Part shown: in pieces, positions 19,743 to 28,599 of the stretch
Position numbering within the stretch: the stretch's first letter is position 1
How the letters are laid out: the number at the start of each line of letters is the position of its first letter
NCBI RefSeq assembly: GCF_000716595.1
Contig: NZ_JNXC01000001.1
Location: forward strand, 62,001-126,000
Source of the DNA: Saccharothrix sp. NRRL B-16314
Lineage (GTDB): Bacteria; Actinomycetota; Actinomycetes; Mycobacteriales; Pseudonocardiaceae
DNA: 64,000 bases
Direction of reading: 5' to 3'
Translations under genes and position numbers: made by a program
Notes under the pieces: model-generated
Told to the model about the DNA's origin: nothing
The model's input: the letters and a program-made list of their open reading frames with translations, nothing else
The model's database searches: none

Positions 19743-20894
19743 GTGCGCATCGCCATTGCCTTCGACTGCCTGTTCCCGTGGACCAAAGGCGGTGGCGAGC
19801 GGCTGTACCGACAGTTCGCCGAGGAATTCGTCGCCGCCGGGCACGAGGTCACCTACCTGACCCGCCTCCAGTGGGACGAGGAGCCGGTGATCGAGGGGAT
19901 CAAGATCGTCGCGGTGAGCCAGGACCGCGACCTGTACGACGCGAACGGCGTGCGCACCATCGGTCCCGCCCTGCGGTACGCCTACGGCTTGGCGAAGCAC
20001 CTGCGCGCGAACCGCCGCAACTACGACGCCGTGCTGGTCTCCGCCGTGCCGAGCACGAACGTGCTGGCCGTGCGCGCCGCGCTGGTCGGCTCGAAGGTCG
20101 CCGTCGACGTCGACTGGCTGGAGGTGTGGCGCCCGGACCAGTGGCTCGCCTACTCGGGCCCGGTCGTCGGCCGGGTGGCCGGCCTGCTCCAGTGGGTCGC
20201 CGCGAAGCTCAGCCCGCTCGCCTCGTGCCACTCGCAGCTGCACGCCCGTCGCCTCGAGGCCGGTGGCCTGCGCGGCAAGGCGATCGTCAGCCACGGTCTG
20301 ATCGACCCGCGGGAGGACGTGGTGCCGAACCCGGCCGTCACGTCACCGCCCCGGGTCGTCTACGTCGGCCGGCACATCGCGGACAAGCGGGTCGAGACGC
20401 TGCCGGCGGCCATCGCGGAGGCCCGCGAGTCCATCCCCGACCTCGAAGCGACGATCTTCGGCGAGGGCACCAGCCGGGCCGCCGTGCTCGCCGAGATCGA
20501 CCGCCTCGGCCTGCGCGACGTCGTCCGCACCCCCGGTTTCGTCAGCCAGGAGGAGCTGGACGAGGGCATCCGCACGGCCGCCGTGCTGGTCAACCCGTCC
20601 CAGCGGGAGGGCTACGGCCTGGTCGTGGTCGAGTCGTGCGCGGTGGGCACGCCGGTCGTCCTGGTCGAGGGCGATGACAACGCTGCCGTCGAGCTGGTCG
20701 AGCCGGGCGTCAACGGGCAGGTGGCCAAGACGACCGCGGGCATCGGCGCGGCGATCGTGGACGTCGTCAAGCAGGGCGAGCCGCTGCGCAAGTCGACCCA
20801 CGACTGGTACGCGCGGGTGAGCAAGACCAACACCGTGCGGGCCTCGGCCAGGCAGATCCTGGAACGGCTGGTCCAGGCCGCCGCCCTACGATGA
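19743..20894 (+). CDS. Family 4 glycosyltransferase
   Basis: 383-aa GT-B enzyme. The N-terminus reads RIAIAFDCLFPWTKGGGERLYRQFAEEF, a glycine-rich acceptor loop. The donor half has VVYVGRHIADKRVETLPAAI, EATIFGEGTSRA and the E-x7-E motif in REGYGLVVVESCAVGTPVV. GAGGAG at 6 nt fixes the GTG start. The downstream micro-ORF and flippase gene follow at once (a -10 box overlaps the 3' end), so the GT4 and flippase probably work on one exported glycan. Donor and linkage unknown. Confidence 0.87.
   Translation: MRIAIAFDCLFPWTKGGGERLYRQFAEEFVAAGHEVTYLTRLQWDEEPVIEGIKIVAVSQDRDLYDANGVRTIGPALRYAYGLAKHLRANRRNYDAVLVSAVPSTNVLAVRAALVGSKVAVDVDWLEVWRPDQWLAYSGPVVGRVAGLLQWVAAKLSPLASCHSQLHARRLEAGGLRGKAIVSHGLIDPREDVVPNPAVTSPPRVVYVGRHIADKRVETLPAAIAEARESIPDLEATIFGEGTSRAAVLAEIDRLGLRDVVRTPGFVSQEELDEGIRTAAVLVNPSQREGYGLVVVESCAVGTPVVLVEGDDNAAVELVEPGVNGQVAKTTAGIGAAIVDVVKQGEPLRKSTHDWYARVSKTNTVRASARQILERLVQAAALR
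20887..20892 (+). promoter_or_regulatory. -10 box TACGAT before the micro-ORF
   Basis: TACGAT overlaps the last codons of the GT4 gene and lies 7 nt before a GTG at 20900. It is the same arrangement as at 13705. Confidence 0.5.
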
Positions 20895-20899
20895 GCGGC

Positions 20900-21010
20900 G
20901 TGCCCACCCGCGATGCTGTCGACCTGCTGTTCCTGACGCGCAGCCGAGCCTGGCCGTCGCCGCACGCCGGCACGGACGTGCGCTTGCGTGCGCTCGTGTG
21001 TCCGCGATGA
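20900..21010 (+). CDS. 36-codon micro-ORF, leader peptide or glycosyltransferase remnant
   Basis: Small reading frame with a leaderless-type promoter in front and an ATGA overlap with the flippase start at 21007, so its translation could be coupled to the flippase, which has no ribosome binding site of its own. The peptide contains DLLFLTRSRAWPSPHAGTDV, which looks like the first strand and glycine loop of a GT4 glycosyltransferase. It may therefore be the surviving N-terminus of a deleted glycosyltransferase gene, now serving as a leader. It is too short for a firm family call. Confidence 0.4.
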   Translation: MPTRDAVDLLFLTRSRAWPSPHAGTDVRLRALVCPR

Positions 21011-22266
21011 GTGACGGCGGCAAGCGCGCCGGGCTGCTGGTGCTGATCGCGAGCTTCGCCGGGCACGGCGGCAACTACCTGTTCTACGTGCTCGCCGCCC
21101 GCCTGGTGTCGACGCCGGCGGACTTCGCCGCGATCTCGGCGCTGATCGCGGTCGGCACGATCACGTGGATGCCGGTGAACGGCGTGCAGATGTCCGTGAC
21201 CCGGAACGTGGCGGTCCTGCGCACGTCCGGCACCCCCGGTGAGCTGTCCGCCTACCTGCGGCAGCAAGGCCGCCGGATGGGCGTCGCGTGCCTGGTCATC
21301 GCGGCGGTGATCGCGGGCTTGAGCCCGGTGCTGGCCGACCGGCTGCACCTCGGCTCGCCGCAGCCGGTGGTCCTGGCGGCGCTGTGGATCGGGATGACGT
21401 GCATGCTGCTCGTCCTCACCGGCGCCACACAGGGCATGGAGCGGTTCGGCTACGTGGCGTTCGCGCTGGCCGGGCCGCTGGGCGCGCTGCGGCCCCTGCT
21501 GCTGCCGCTGTGCATGCTCGCCGCCGGCATGTCGGGCAGCATGTGGGCGATGATCCTCGCGACCGTCATCGGTCTCGTGGTGATGTTCCCGCCGGTGGTG
21601 CGGGCCGCGAAGCCCACGCCCACGACACCGCCCGCCGCGACGAACACCCTGGCCACGATGGTCGGGCTGCTCGCGTTCTCGTCGCTGACGAACGTGGACC
21701 TGCTGGTCGGGCAGGCGATGCTGGCGGAAGCCGACCGGGCCGTGTACGCGGGCGCGGTGCTGCTCGGCAAGGTCGCGCTGTTCGCTCCCGCCGCGTTGGC
21801 CATGGTGCTGCTGCCACGGGCCGCGGCGGCGTTGGAGCGGGGTGAGTCGGCCGAGAGCGCGGTGCTCAAGACGCTGGCGCTGACGGGTGCCGCCGGGCTC
21901 GCCGTGGCGCTGGTCCTGTGGGTCATGCCGACGTGGGTGCTGACCGTGACGTTCGGCCCGTCCTACGCCGCGTCCAAGCCGTTGCTGCCGGCACTCGCGC
22001 TGGTCATGACGGCGGCGGCGGTGCTGTGGGTGCACCTGACGTTCGCCATCGCGCGCAAGAGCATGCGGATGATCGTCGGCCTGGTCGGCGTCGCGGTCGC
22101 GCACTGGGTGCTGCTGGCCCTGTTCCACGGCTCGCCGTGGCAGATCATCCTGGCCTCGGGCATCGCGATCGGCACCGCGCTGGTGGTCGTGGAGGCCGGT
22201 TCGAGGTCAGGCTCGCTCCGGATGCTGCTGCGCACCGGCAAGTCCCGGCAGGCGCCGGTCGGCTGA
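21007..22266 (+). CDS. MATE/Wzx-like polysaccharide flippase
   Basis: 419-aa integral membrane protein with about 12-13 transmembrane helices. It begins with a short cationic N-terminus and the helix AGLLVLIASFAGHGGNYLFYVLAARL. The pattern resembles oligosaccharide flippases of the MOP superfamily, which move lipid-linked sugars across the membrane. The ATG at 21007 overlaps the TGA of the preceding micro-ORF; a GTG at 20998 is possible. Along with the GT4 gene upstream it forms a second glycan export set. Substrate unknown. Confidence 0.78.
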   Translation: MSDGGKRAGLLVLIASFAGHGGNYLFYVLAARLVSTPADFAAISALIAVGTITWMPVNGVQMSVTRNVAVLRTSGTPGELSAYLRQQGRRMGVACLVIAAVIAGLSPVLADRLHLGSPQPVVLAALWIGMTCMLLVLTGATQGMERFGYVAFALAGPLGALRPLLLPLCMLAAGMSGSMWAMILATVIGLVVMFPPVVRAAKPTPTTPPAATNTLATMVGLLAFSSLTNVDLLVGQAMLAEADRAVYAGAVLLGKVALFAPAALAMVLLPRAAAALERGESAESAVLKTLALTGAAGLAVALVLWVMPTWVLTVTFGPSYAASKPLLPALALVMTAAAVLWVHLTFAIARKSMRMIVGLVGVAVAHWVLLALFHGSPWQIILASGIAIGTALVVVEAGSRSGSLRMLLRTGKSRQAPVG

Positions 22267-22272
22267 CCTGCC

Positions 22273-22300
22273 GCCCCCGCCGTTCGCGTTCGGCGGGGGC
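22273..22300. terminator. 10-bp GC hairpin between convergent genes
   Basis: GCCCCCGCCG / CGGCGGGGGC with the 8-nt loop TTCGCGTT, 7 bp after the flippase stop and facing the methyltransferase gene. Confidence 0.85.
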
Positions 22301-22331
22301 ACCTGTCGACGCACGCCGGTGTGCGATCGGG

Positions 22332-22928
22332 TCAGTCCCTCGGCCGAAGCGCGAGCGCGTACACGTTGCGGCGCCAGCCGGGCAGCCACGCGGCGGCCTG
22401 GAGCAGCGCGGGACGGCGCTTGCCCGGCAGCATGCCGGACACGATGCCGGTGCCGGGCATGACGGACTCGTAGGACACCGTGCGGACGTCGAAGCCCTGG
22501 TCCTCGAACAGCCGGCGCATCGACGCGCGGGTCCACGGGCGGCGGTGCGTGTAGTCGTTCCACACCCATCGCTGAGCGTCCGGCGAGGAGGCGAACACCC
22601 GGCCGCCGGGCTTGAGCACGCGGCGCACCTCGCGCACCAGGGTGACCGGGTCGAGCAGGTGCTCCAGGACGTCCTTCAGGACCACCCCGTCGAACTCGGC
22701 GTCCTCCAGCGGGAGCTTCTGCTCAAGGTCGGCCAGGCGGACGTCGATGCCCTGCTCCTTGGCCTTGAGCACGGTGGACTCGAAGTTGTCCAGCCCGACG
22801 TAGTCGGGGAAGAACTCGGAGACCCAGGCCGTGCCGCAGCCGACGTCGAGGATCCGGGAGCCCGGCGTGAAGTGCCGGACGACATCGTTGTAAGTGCCGG
22901 GTTTGGCGTGCCACTCGTGGTAACCCAT
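22332..22928 (-). CDS. Class I SAM-dependent methyltransferase
   Basis: 198-aa Rossmann-fold methyltransferase of the UbiE/Methyltransf_11 type. Motif I is RILDVGCGTAWVSEFF, the acidic end of beta-2 is GLDNFES, and motif post-I/II is FDGVVLKDVLEHLLDP. The following LKPGGRVFASSPD strand is also typical. The C-terminal stretch PALLQAAAWLPGWRRNVYAL is basic and aromatic. The ATG at 22928 gives a compact domain; the frame stays open further upstream. Placed among glycan genes, it may methylate a sugar or lipid, but the acceptor cannot be seen. Confidence 0.83.
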   Translation of the reverse strand: MGYHEWHAKPGTYNDVVRHFTPGSRILDVGCGTAWVSEFFPDYVGLDNFESTVLKAKEQGIDVRLADLEQKLPLEDAEFDGVVLKDVLEHLLDPVTLVREVRRVLKPGGRVFASSPDAQRWVWNDYTHRRPWTRASMRRLFEDQGFDVRTVSYESVMPGTGIVSGMLPGKRRPALLQAAAWLPGWRRNVYALALRPRD

Positions 22929-23057
22929 CGAAACGTTCAACCGACTTTCGGCCGTAGGGTCGGGACAGGGCCGTTCACATGGGGATCGGGGGCTCAGTCC
23001 TGCGCTCCGTCGAGGTCGAGACCGGACACTGGCGCAAGAGGGTCCACCACAGTCGCA

Positions 23058-23063
23058 TAAGAT
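23058..23063 (+). promoter_or_regulatory. -10 box TAAGAT before the DUF2142 gene
   Basis: TAAGAT ends 8 nt before the GTG at 23072; there is no ribosome binding site, so a leaderless or near-leaderless start is likely. Confidence 0.45.
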
Positions 23064-23071
23064 ACGCGGCC

Positions 23072-24613
23072 GTGACGAACCGACGTTCGGGTGCACGGCT
23101 TTGGCTGGTCGCCTTCATCGGCTTTTGCCTGCTGCACGCCGCCTGGGCCTTCGCCGCGCCCTTCGACGGCCCCCCGGACGAGGAACAGCACGCGCTGCGC
23201 GCGGCCGGCGTCATGTACGGCGAGATCGTCGCCGAGAACCGGGGACACACCGTGCCCCGGAGCCTCGACAAGAACAACGACGCGACCGGCGCCAACCGGA
23301 GCTGCTTCCCGATGCAGGTCACGGTGCCCGCGAGCTGCGCGGAGCAGCCCGGCGGCGACACCTCGACCATGCGCCGGTACGTCACCGCCGCCCTGTACAA
23401 CCCGGTCTACTACGCGACGGTCGGCTGGCCGATCGGCCTCTGGCCGGAGTGGAAGGGCATCGTGCTCGCGCGCCTGATCAACGGTGCGCTGATGGCCGCG
23501 ATGCTGGCGTTCGCGGTGGTGGCGGCGGTCCGCTGGACCCGTCACCGGGCGGTCCTCGCGGGCCTGGTCGCGGCGGTGACGCCGATGACCGCGCACCTGG
23601 GCGGCGCGATCAACCCGAACGGCATCGAGATCACGTCGGGCGTCGCGTTGGCGGTCGCGTTGATCGCCTTGCTGCACGAGAAGCGCGAAGACGTGAACCG
23701 GGCCGCCGTGGCGTTGGCGGGTGTGTCGGCGAGCGTGCTGGTGACGCCGCGGTTCAGCGGCGTCATGTGGTTGTTCGTGATCCTCGGCGTGATGCTGGTG
23801 CCGGTGTCGTGGCAGCGGCTGAAGTACCTGGTCAAGCAGCGGGTCGTGCGCGTCTGGATCGGCGTGGTGGTGCTGGCCACGATCGCGTCGGCGTTCTGGA
23901 CGCTGTACACCAACGCGGCGGAGGTCGCGAAGCTCGACTACGGGTACGCCATGAAGGACGTGCTCAAGATCGCGTTCCTGGACGTGTGGCCGAACGTCGC
24001 CAACCAGATGGTCGGCGTGATGGGCTGGGCCGAGACGCTCATGCCGCGCCTGGTCTACGTCGTCTGGTTCTCCGCGCTGGGGCTGCTGGTGCTCGGCGCG
24101 CTGGTGGTCGGCAAGCGGTCGCAGCGGTGGCGGATGACGGCGCTGTTCATCGGTACGTTCGTCCCGTACATCAGCATGGAGATCCTGCTGATCAACCAGA
24201 CGAGCTGGTTCAACCAGGGTCGGTACTTCCTGCCCGGCGCCGTCGGCATCCCGCTGCTGGCCGCGCACATCCTGGCGCACCGGGCGCTGACCGCCGAGCA
24301 CTTCCGGTCGATGACGCGGCTGCTGGCGTTCCTGCTGGTGCCGATCCACCTGCTGTGCCTGGCGTACACGATGACCCGCTGGCAGTCGGGGCTGGCGATC
24401 CTCAACCCGTTGAAGGGCAGCTGGGAGCCGCCGTACGGCTCGGTCCTGCCGCTGGTGCTGGGTGCGGTGGCCGTGGTCGTGCTGCTGGCCATGTACTGGA
24501 CGGCGTCCCGGCTGCCGAAGGCGCCGGAGGACGTGCCGGAGTCGGACGCGGGGTCGGAGGCACGGGCTCAGGTGGCGGAGGAGCCGGTGCCGGCGGGCAT
24601 CGGCCGATCCTGA
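23072..24613 (+). CDS. DUF2142 family membrane protein (putative GT-C type)
   Basis: 513-aa protein with about ten transmembrane helices. The first helix is followed by a long extracellular loop starting AAPFDGPPDEEQHALRA. The acidic DEEQH near the first loop is the hallmark of DUF2142 proteins and recalls the catalytic acidic residues of GT-C glycosyltransferases using polyprenyl-phosphate sugars. A second conserved area is NQTSWFNQGRYFLPG. The C-terminal 35 residues are acidic and probably disordered. Probably it decorates an exported glycan; the GT-C role is an inference. Confidence 0.82.
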   Translation: MTNRRSGARLWLVAFIGFCLLHAAWAFAAPFDGPPDEEQHALRAAGVMYGEIVAENRGHTVPRSLDKNNDATGANRSCFPMQVTVPASCAEQPGGDTSTMRRYVTAALYNPVYYATVGWPIGLWPEWKGIVLARLINGALMAAMLAFAVVAAVRWTRHRAVLAGLVAAVTPMTAHLGGAINPNGIEITSGVALAVALIALLHEKREDVNRAAVALAGVSASVLVTPRFSGVMWLFVILGVMLVPVSWQRLKYLVKQRVVRVWIGVVVLATIASAFWTLYTNAAEVAKLDYGYAMKDVLKIAFLDVWPNVANQMVGVMGWAETLMPRLVYVVWFSALGLLVLGALVVGKRSQRWRMTALFIGTFVPYISMEILLINQTSWFNQGRYFLPGAVGIPLLAAHILAHRALTAEHFRSMTRLLAFLLVPIHLLCLAYTMTRWQSGLAILNPLKGSWEPPYGSVLPLVLGAVAVVVLLAMYWTASRLPKAPEDVPESDAGSEARAQVAEEPVPAGIGRS

Positions 24614-24694
24614 GCGTTGAATTCAGGCGTTCTGAACGTAGGACTCACGCGTTCCGAACGTAGGACTCACGCGTTCCGAACGTAGGACTCACGG
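24611..24694. repeat. 22-bp tandem repeat array, locus A
   Basis: A leader TGAGCGTTGAATTC (24611-24624, beginning at the TGA of the upstream gene) is followed by three 22-bp units at 24629, 24651 and 24673. The units are of the form GTTCYGAACGTAGG plus ACTCACGC and differ by one or two bases. The same leader and three related units recur at 61228-61311, also between convergent genes. Units abut without spacers, so it is not CRISPR. Confidence 0.92.
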
Positions 24695-24700
24695 AGTGGT

Positions 24701-24728
24701 GGAGGCCCGGGTGGTGGGCCGGGCCTCC
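24701..24728. terminator. 10-bp hairpin between convergent genes
   Basis: GGAGGCCCGG / CCGGGCCTCC with an 8-nt loop, just after the 22-bp repeat array. Confidence 0.8.
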
Positions 24729-24741
24729 GGACAGCCGTCGG

Positions 24742-25824
24742 TCAGCGGCGGGACTTGCGGAGTCGGGCGGCGGCGGCTCGGCCGAGGTGGTTGACGGCCG
24801 AACCCAGGTTCGGCGGGGCCACCGAGAGCGGGTCGCGCAGCTGCTGCTCCAGCAGCTGGTTGGACCGCCGCAGCTCGCCTACCTCGGCCACCCGGTGGTC
24901 CAGGTCGGCCCGCAGGCGCTCGATCTCGTGCCGCTGCGCGGCGATCTGCTCGGCCAAGCGGTCCGCGTCGTCGGCGTGCGCGACGGCCTCGAACTGCATC
25001 TGGAGCACCCGCGTGTACAGCGCGATCCGGTTGCCCTCCAGCGTCGCGATCAGCTTCGACGAGGTGAACGGCCGCAGCTGGTCCATGATCTTCTTCGCGC
25101 CCGGCGACGTCTTGCGCAGCAGGAACCCGATGCCGAACACCGCCGGCACGACCTCGAGCAGCCACCCGGCGTCGCTGTGCTCGGCAACCGCGTCCTCGAC
25201 CGCCGTCAGCACGCCGTTGCGCTCGCCACCGGCCTTGACCGCCCACGTGAACGCACCGAGCCCGACCAGGCCCGCCGGCGTCAGCTCGTCGTGCCAGACC
25301 GTGGGCCCGTCGGCCGACGACTCGTGCTTGTCGTCACCGGTCAGCGGCGAGGGCTCGTAGTACAGGTCACGCCGCGCGCACGGCCACAGCACGTCGTTGA
25401 GCACGACGACGGCGTCCGGCGCGTTCTCCATGATCCACGTGACCTCGGCGTGCACCACCGCGTAGTTGTGGTCGCCGTCGAGCACGTACAGGTCCGCGAT
25501 CGGCAGCTCGGCGAGCACGGCCGGGGAGTGACCCTCGACCAGGTGCAACGCCGGGTTCTTCGCCAGGGTGGCGCGCAGCTCGTCCGACGGGAACGGGTCG
25601 ACGCAGTGCACGGCCGACGCGCCCAGCTCGGTGTAGATGGAGCTGACCTGGCCGGACTCGACGCCGACCTCCACCACCGTGTCGATCTTCCGGTTGGCGA
25701 AGACGATCGCGAACTGCTCGCGCAGCGCCGACAGGGAGTGCAACATCGCCGGGAGCGTGCGGGCCGCCCTGATCTGGGCGTGCGGGTCTTCCCGACTGCC
25801 GACGACGTCTACACCTTGGTTCAC
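24742..25824 (-). CDS. SAM-dependent methyltransferase (class I, Methyltransf_24-like) with C-terminal coiled coil
   Basis: 360-aa protein. The N-terminal half has a Rossmann core: KIDTVVEVGVESGQVSSIYTELG (motif I), SAVHCVDPFPSDEL, then DLYVLDGDHNYAVVHAEVTWIMEN and VVLNDVLWPCARRDLYYEP. These are hallmarks of the methyltransferase / cephalosporin-hydroxylase-like group that modifies sugars. Residues about 270-330 form a heptad-rich coiled coil (DADRLAEQIAAQRHEIERLRADLDHRV shape) ending in a basic tail. The GTG start overlaps the stop of the upstream HAD gene (GTGA) and has AGGAA upstream, so the two are coupled. It probably acts in glycan modification; the acceptor is unknown. Confidence 0.78.
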   Translation of the reverse strand: MNQGVDVVGSREDPHAQIRAARTLPAMLHSLSALREQFAIVFANRKIDTVVEVGVESGQVSSIYTELGASAVHCVDPFPSDELRATLAKNPALHLVEGHSPAVLAELPIADLYVLDGDHNYAVVHAEVTWIMENAPDAVVVLNDVLWPCARRDLYYEPSPLTGDDKHESSADGPTVWHDELTPAGLVGLGAFTWAVKAGGERNGVLTAVEDAVAEHSDAGWLLEVVPAVFGIGFLLRKTSPGAKKIMDQLRPFTSSKLIATLEGNRIALYTRVLQMQFEAVAHADDADRLAEQIAAQRHEIERLRADLDHRVAEVGELRRSNQLLEQQLRDPLSVAPPNLGSAVNHLGRAAAARLRKSRR

Positions 25825-28472
25825 GAAGTTCCTCCCAGCTTGCGGATCGCCACCCGTGCGGCGCCCGCGGCCACACCCGTGGCCCCGCGGGCCCGGTACT
25901 CCTCGCGCAGTCTGCCGCTGATCCGGGCCACCCGGGAAGCCGCCGAAGGCGGTCGGGTCGACAGGTTCGACAGCGACTGCGGCAACAGCGCGAACGCGAC
26001 GGTGACCTGCCCGGACGACATGGGCGCGCCGGCGCGCCCGGCGACCCGCAGCACCATCAGCGAATCCGGGCCGCCGAACTCGATCATGTTCCCGCCGAGC
26101 CAGCGGCAGCCCGCGTAGGTGAGGCCGGCGAAGTCCTCCGGCGTCTCCCAGCGCAGCGGCTCGGCCAGCGGCCGGCGACCGGCGTTGCCCTTGACCTCGA
26201 TCCAGTCGACCCGCACGATCGCGGGCCGGCCGGGGATGGACAGCGACAGGTCGATGATGTCGTGGTGCTCGAAGTCGAGCCGCGCGAACGACAGGCCGTT
26301 GCGGTTGATCCGGACGCGCCGGCTGCCGCCGCTCTCCCACTCGTCGGCCCCGGTGCGGAAGTGCAGGGCCGTCTCGAACGGCTCACCGGACGGCTCGAAC
26401 ACGTTCCGGTCGAGCTGCCCGGTGGTCAGCGCCGTGCTCGCGGCGGCCAGGCCGGTGTCGGACGAGGCGAGCAGCGCGGGCCAGAACGAGTCGCGCATGC
26501 CCAGGTCTTCCAGGTCGAGCGGGGACAGGTACGGCAGGGCCGCCACCAGGTCGTCCGGCACCACCTTGGTGACCATGGTGGAACCGAAGTTGTCCTCGTG
26601 CGCCCAGTTGCCGAACACCGCGGCCTCGCCGGGGGTGGGCGCCTTCAGCGCGGACACCAGGATGTTCGCCAGCCGGTCCTTCGCGGCCTGCGGGCGGGCC
26701 AGGTCGGCCCACGTGCCGCCGGACGCCCGGACGTAGCTGTTCCACATGCTCTGGAACGCGAGCATGCCCTCCTGCGCGGCCAGCCGCTCGGCGTTCTGCG
26801 TGATCGACTCGGTGACGCGGCCCAGCACCGGCGAGCCGTCCTCGGAGAAGCCGACCAGCGAACCGCACAGCGCGTTGACGCACTGCTCCAGCACCTCGGG
26901 GCTGCGCACGATGGTGGCGGCGATGTCGAACGGGTGGCCCGCCTGCGCCAGGTAGCCCTCGGCGCGCAGACCGGCCAGGTAGGCGCGCGAGGACCGGTCG
27001 TCGGTGGCCAGGTACAGGCCGGCGGGCTTGATGTCGATGTCGGCGACCTTCAGCACCTGGGCGAGCTGGCGCTGGATGGTGCCGCCCCAACCGAGGTCGA
27101 CCAGGGTCAGGTCGGCGCTCTCCAGCGCGCCCACGTCGCGCAGGTGCCGGATCAGCCGCTCGCGGGCCGCCGTGACGGTGGCCTTGAGCCGGTTCTGGAG
27201 GTGCGGCGACTCGGTGAGCGCGATGCCGACCCGCTCGGCGATGTCGCCGTTGTCGACCACGGTGTCCAGCTCGTTGGCCAGGCTGGGCACCTCGCCCGCG
27301 CGCAGGTGCAGCACGGACAGCAGCTCGCGGATGGACAGCTTGTAGCTGCGGCGGATGAACTCGTGCACCGAGTCGACGTCGAAGCGGTCCAGCGCGGCGA
27401 CCGAGGTGACGTGCCGGGACAGCCAGATCGGCTTGGCCTCGACGTTCCACCCGCGTTCCCGCGCGGCGTTGTTGACGAGCGTGGACAGCAGCTCGCCCTC
27501 GCGCATCGGGCACCACAGCACGGGGGTGCCGGACTCGTGCGCCCGCCAGGCGACCCACTCGGCGAAGCCGGTCATCACCGGGCCGAGGACGGCGGCGCCG
27601 TAGCGCCAGGCGGTGTCGCGGCCGGACTCGCTGTTCGCGCCGTGCGCCTGGAGCACCTTGGCGCGCAGGCTGGTGATGCCGAAGTCGCCGTTCTGCTCGT
27701 CCAGGTGCGGCGCGTACGGGCCGAACGGGTCGACCGGCTCGCCCTCGCGCTCCAGCACCACGGCCAGCGGCTGGTCGACGCGGCGGTAGTGCACCACCCG
27801 CACGCCCAGCTCGGCGGGCACCTCGATGTCGGCCACCTCGTTGTCCCCGATGTGGACGATCTGCTCGGGGGCGAGGTTCAGCTCGTTGAAGACGATCTCG
27901 AAGAGACCGTTGGTCTTGTCCGTGCCGTGCTGGTGCGAGCGGAACACGGTCGCCTTGCGCAGCCCGTCCAGCTCGGGCCGGTCGAGCAGGTAGGCCAGCT
28001 GGTCCTCGGTGAAGTACGTGTCCGAGACGAGCAGGATCCGGATGTCGTTGCGGTCCGCCTCGCGGATCACCTCGGCCATGTCCAGGTCGACGACGGTGAA
28101 CTCGCGTTCCACCTCGACCTCGGCCTTGACCAGCTTGTCCAGCAGGCCGCGGTCGAACGTGGCGGACGGCATCGCGCGCCAGATGTCGAACAGCGACACC
28201 TCGGGACCGAGGTCGCCGCGGTCCTTGCGGGCCTTCACCTCTGCCTCGATCCGCATCCGCCGGAACGTGGCGTCGGTCATCCAGGACGGCGCCAGCCCGG
28301 CCGCGCGGAGTCTGTTGCCGAGGATGCCGAACACGTCCGCCGGGCGGGGTGTCCTGCGCCAGAGGATCGTGTCGAAGATGTCGAACGACAGCACCGCGCA
28401 CGACCGGTCCGCCACTATCCGGTGGACGTCCTCCAGCAGCGCGTGAGTGCGCTTGCCCTCGGCCTCGGTCAT
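25821..28472 (-). CDS. Large HAD-superfamily protein (COG5610-like), 883 aa
   Basis: The N-terminal 270 residues are a HAD phosphatase-like domain: motif I LSFDIFDTILWRR, a helical cap, motif II ILLVSDTYF, and motif IV IVHIGDNEVADIEVP. Residues about 290-620 form a second domain with LVDLGWGGTIQRQLAQVL, resembling proteins of polysaccharide loci with a HAD domain and a helical partner. Residues 690-860 are beta-rich and glycan-binding-like. The start at 28472 is one of two nearby ATGs. Coupled to the methyltransferase downstream by a 4-bp overlap. The first Asp of motif I is present, so phosphatase activity is plausible; the role is not known. Confidence 0.72.
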   Translation of the reverse strand: MTEAEGKRTHALLEDVHRIVADRSCAVLSFDIFDTILWRRTPRPADVFGILGNRLRAAGLAPSWMTDATFRRMRIEAEVKARKDRGDLGPEVSLFDIWRAMPSATFDRGLLDKLVKAEVEVEREFTVVDLDMAEVIREADRNDIRILLVSDTYFTEDQLAYLLDRPELDGLRKATVFRSHQHGTDKTNGLFEIVFNELNLAPEQIVHIGDNEVADIEVPAELGVRVVHYRRVDQPLAVVLEREGEPVDPFGPYAPHLDEQNGDFGITSLRAKVLQAHGANSESGRDTAWRYGAAVLGPVMTGFAEWVAWRAHESGTPVLWCPMREGELLSTLVNNAARERGWNVEAKPIWLSRHVTSVAALDRFDVDSVHEFIRRSYKLSIRELLSVLHLRAGEVPSLANELDTVVDNGDIAERVGIALTESPHLQNRLKATVTAARERLIRHLRDVGALESADLTLVDLGWGGTIQRQLAQVLKVADIDIKPAGLYLATDDRSSRAYLAGLRAEGYLAQAGHPFDIAATIVRSPEVLEQCVNALCGSLVGFSEDGSPVLGRVTESITQNAERLAAQEGMLAFQSMWNSYVRASGGTWADLARPQAAKDRLANILVSALKAPTPGEAAVFGNWAHEDNFGSTMVTKVVPDDLVAALPYLSPLDLEDLGMRDSFWPALLASSDTGLAAASTALTTGQLDRNVFEPSGEPFETALHFRTGADEWESGGSRRVRINRNGLSFARLDFEHHDIIDLSLSIPGRPAIVRVDWIEVKGNAGRRPLAEPLRWETPEDFAGLTYAGCRWLGGNMIEFGGPDSLMVLRVAGRAGAPMSSGQVTVAFALLPQSLSNLSTRPPSAASRVARISGRLREEYRARGATGVAAGAARVAIRKLGGTS

Positions 28473-28599
28473 CGCGGCGACCCCCATCTGTAGTCCAGTT
28501 CCGTTGTGCACGCCAAAATCCGGGGGCGGCGCCGCGTCGCGAACGCCCACGGAAGCTCCTGCCGACCTGGCGGCCAACCATACCCGTGGGCGGGGTGAC

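Noticed and set aside
24629..24694. CRISPR array
   Set aside because: Units of 22 bp follow each other without spacers and no cas gene is near; a simple tandem repeat family.
26262..28493. Long plus-strand open frame opposite the 883-aa HAD gene
   Set aside because: Shadow of the HAD gene; composition is typical of antisense frames.
28473..28577. Longer start for the 883-aa HAD gene
   Set aside because: The extra 35 residues have no domain signal; the ATG at 28472 directly precedes the family N-terminus. The ATG at 28487 remains possible.
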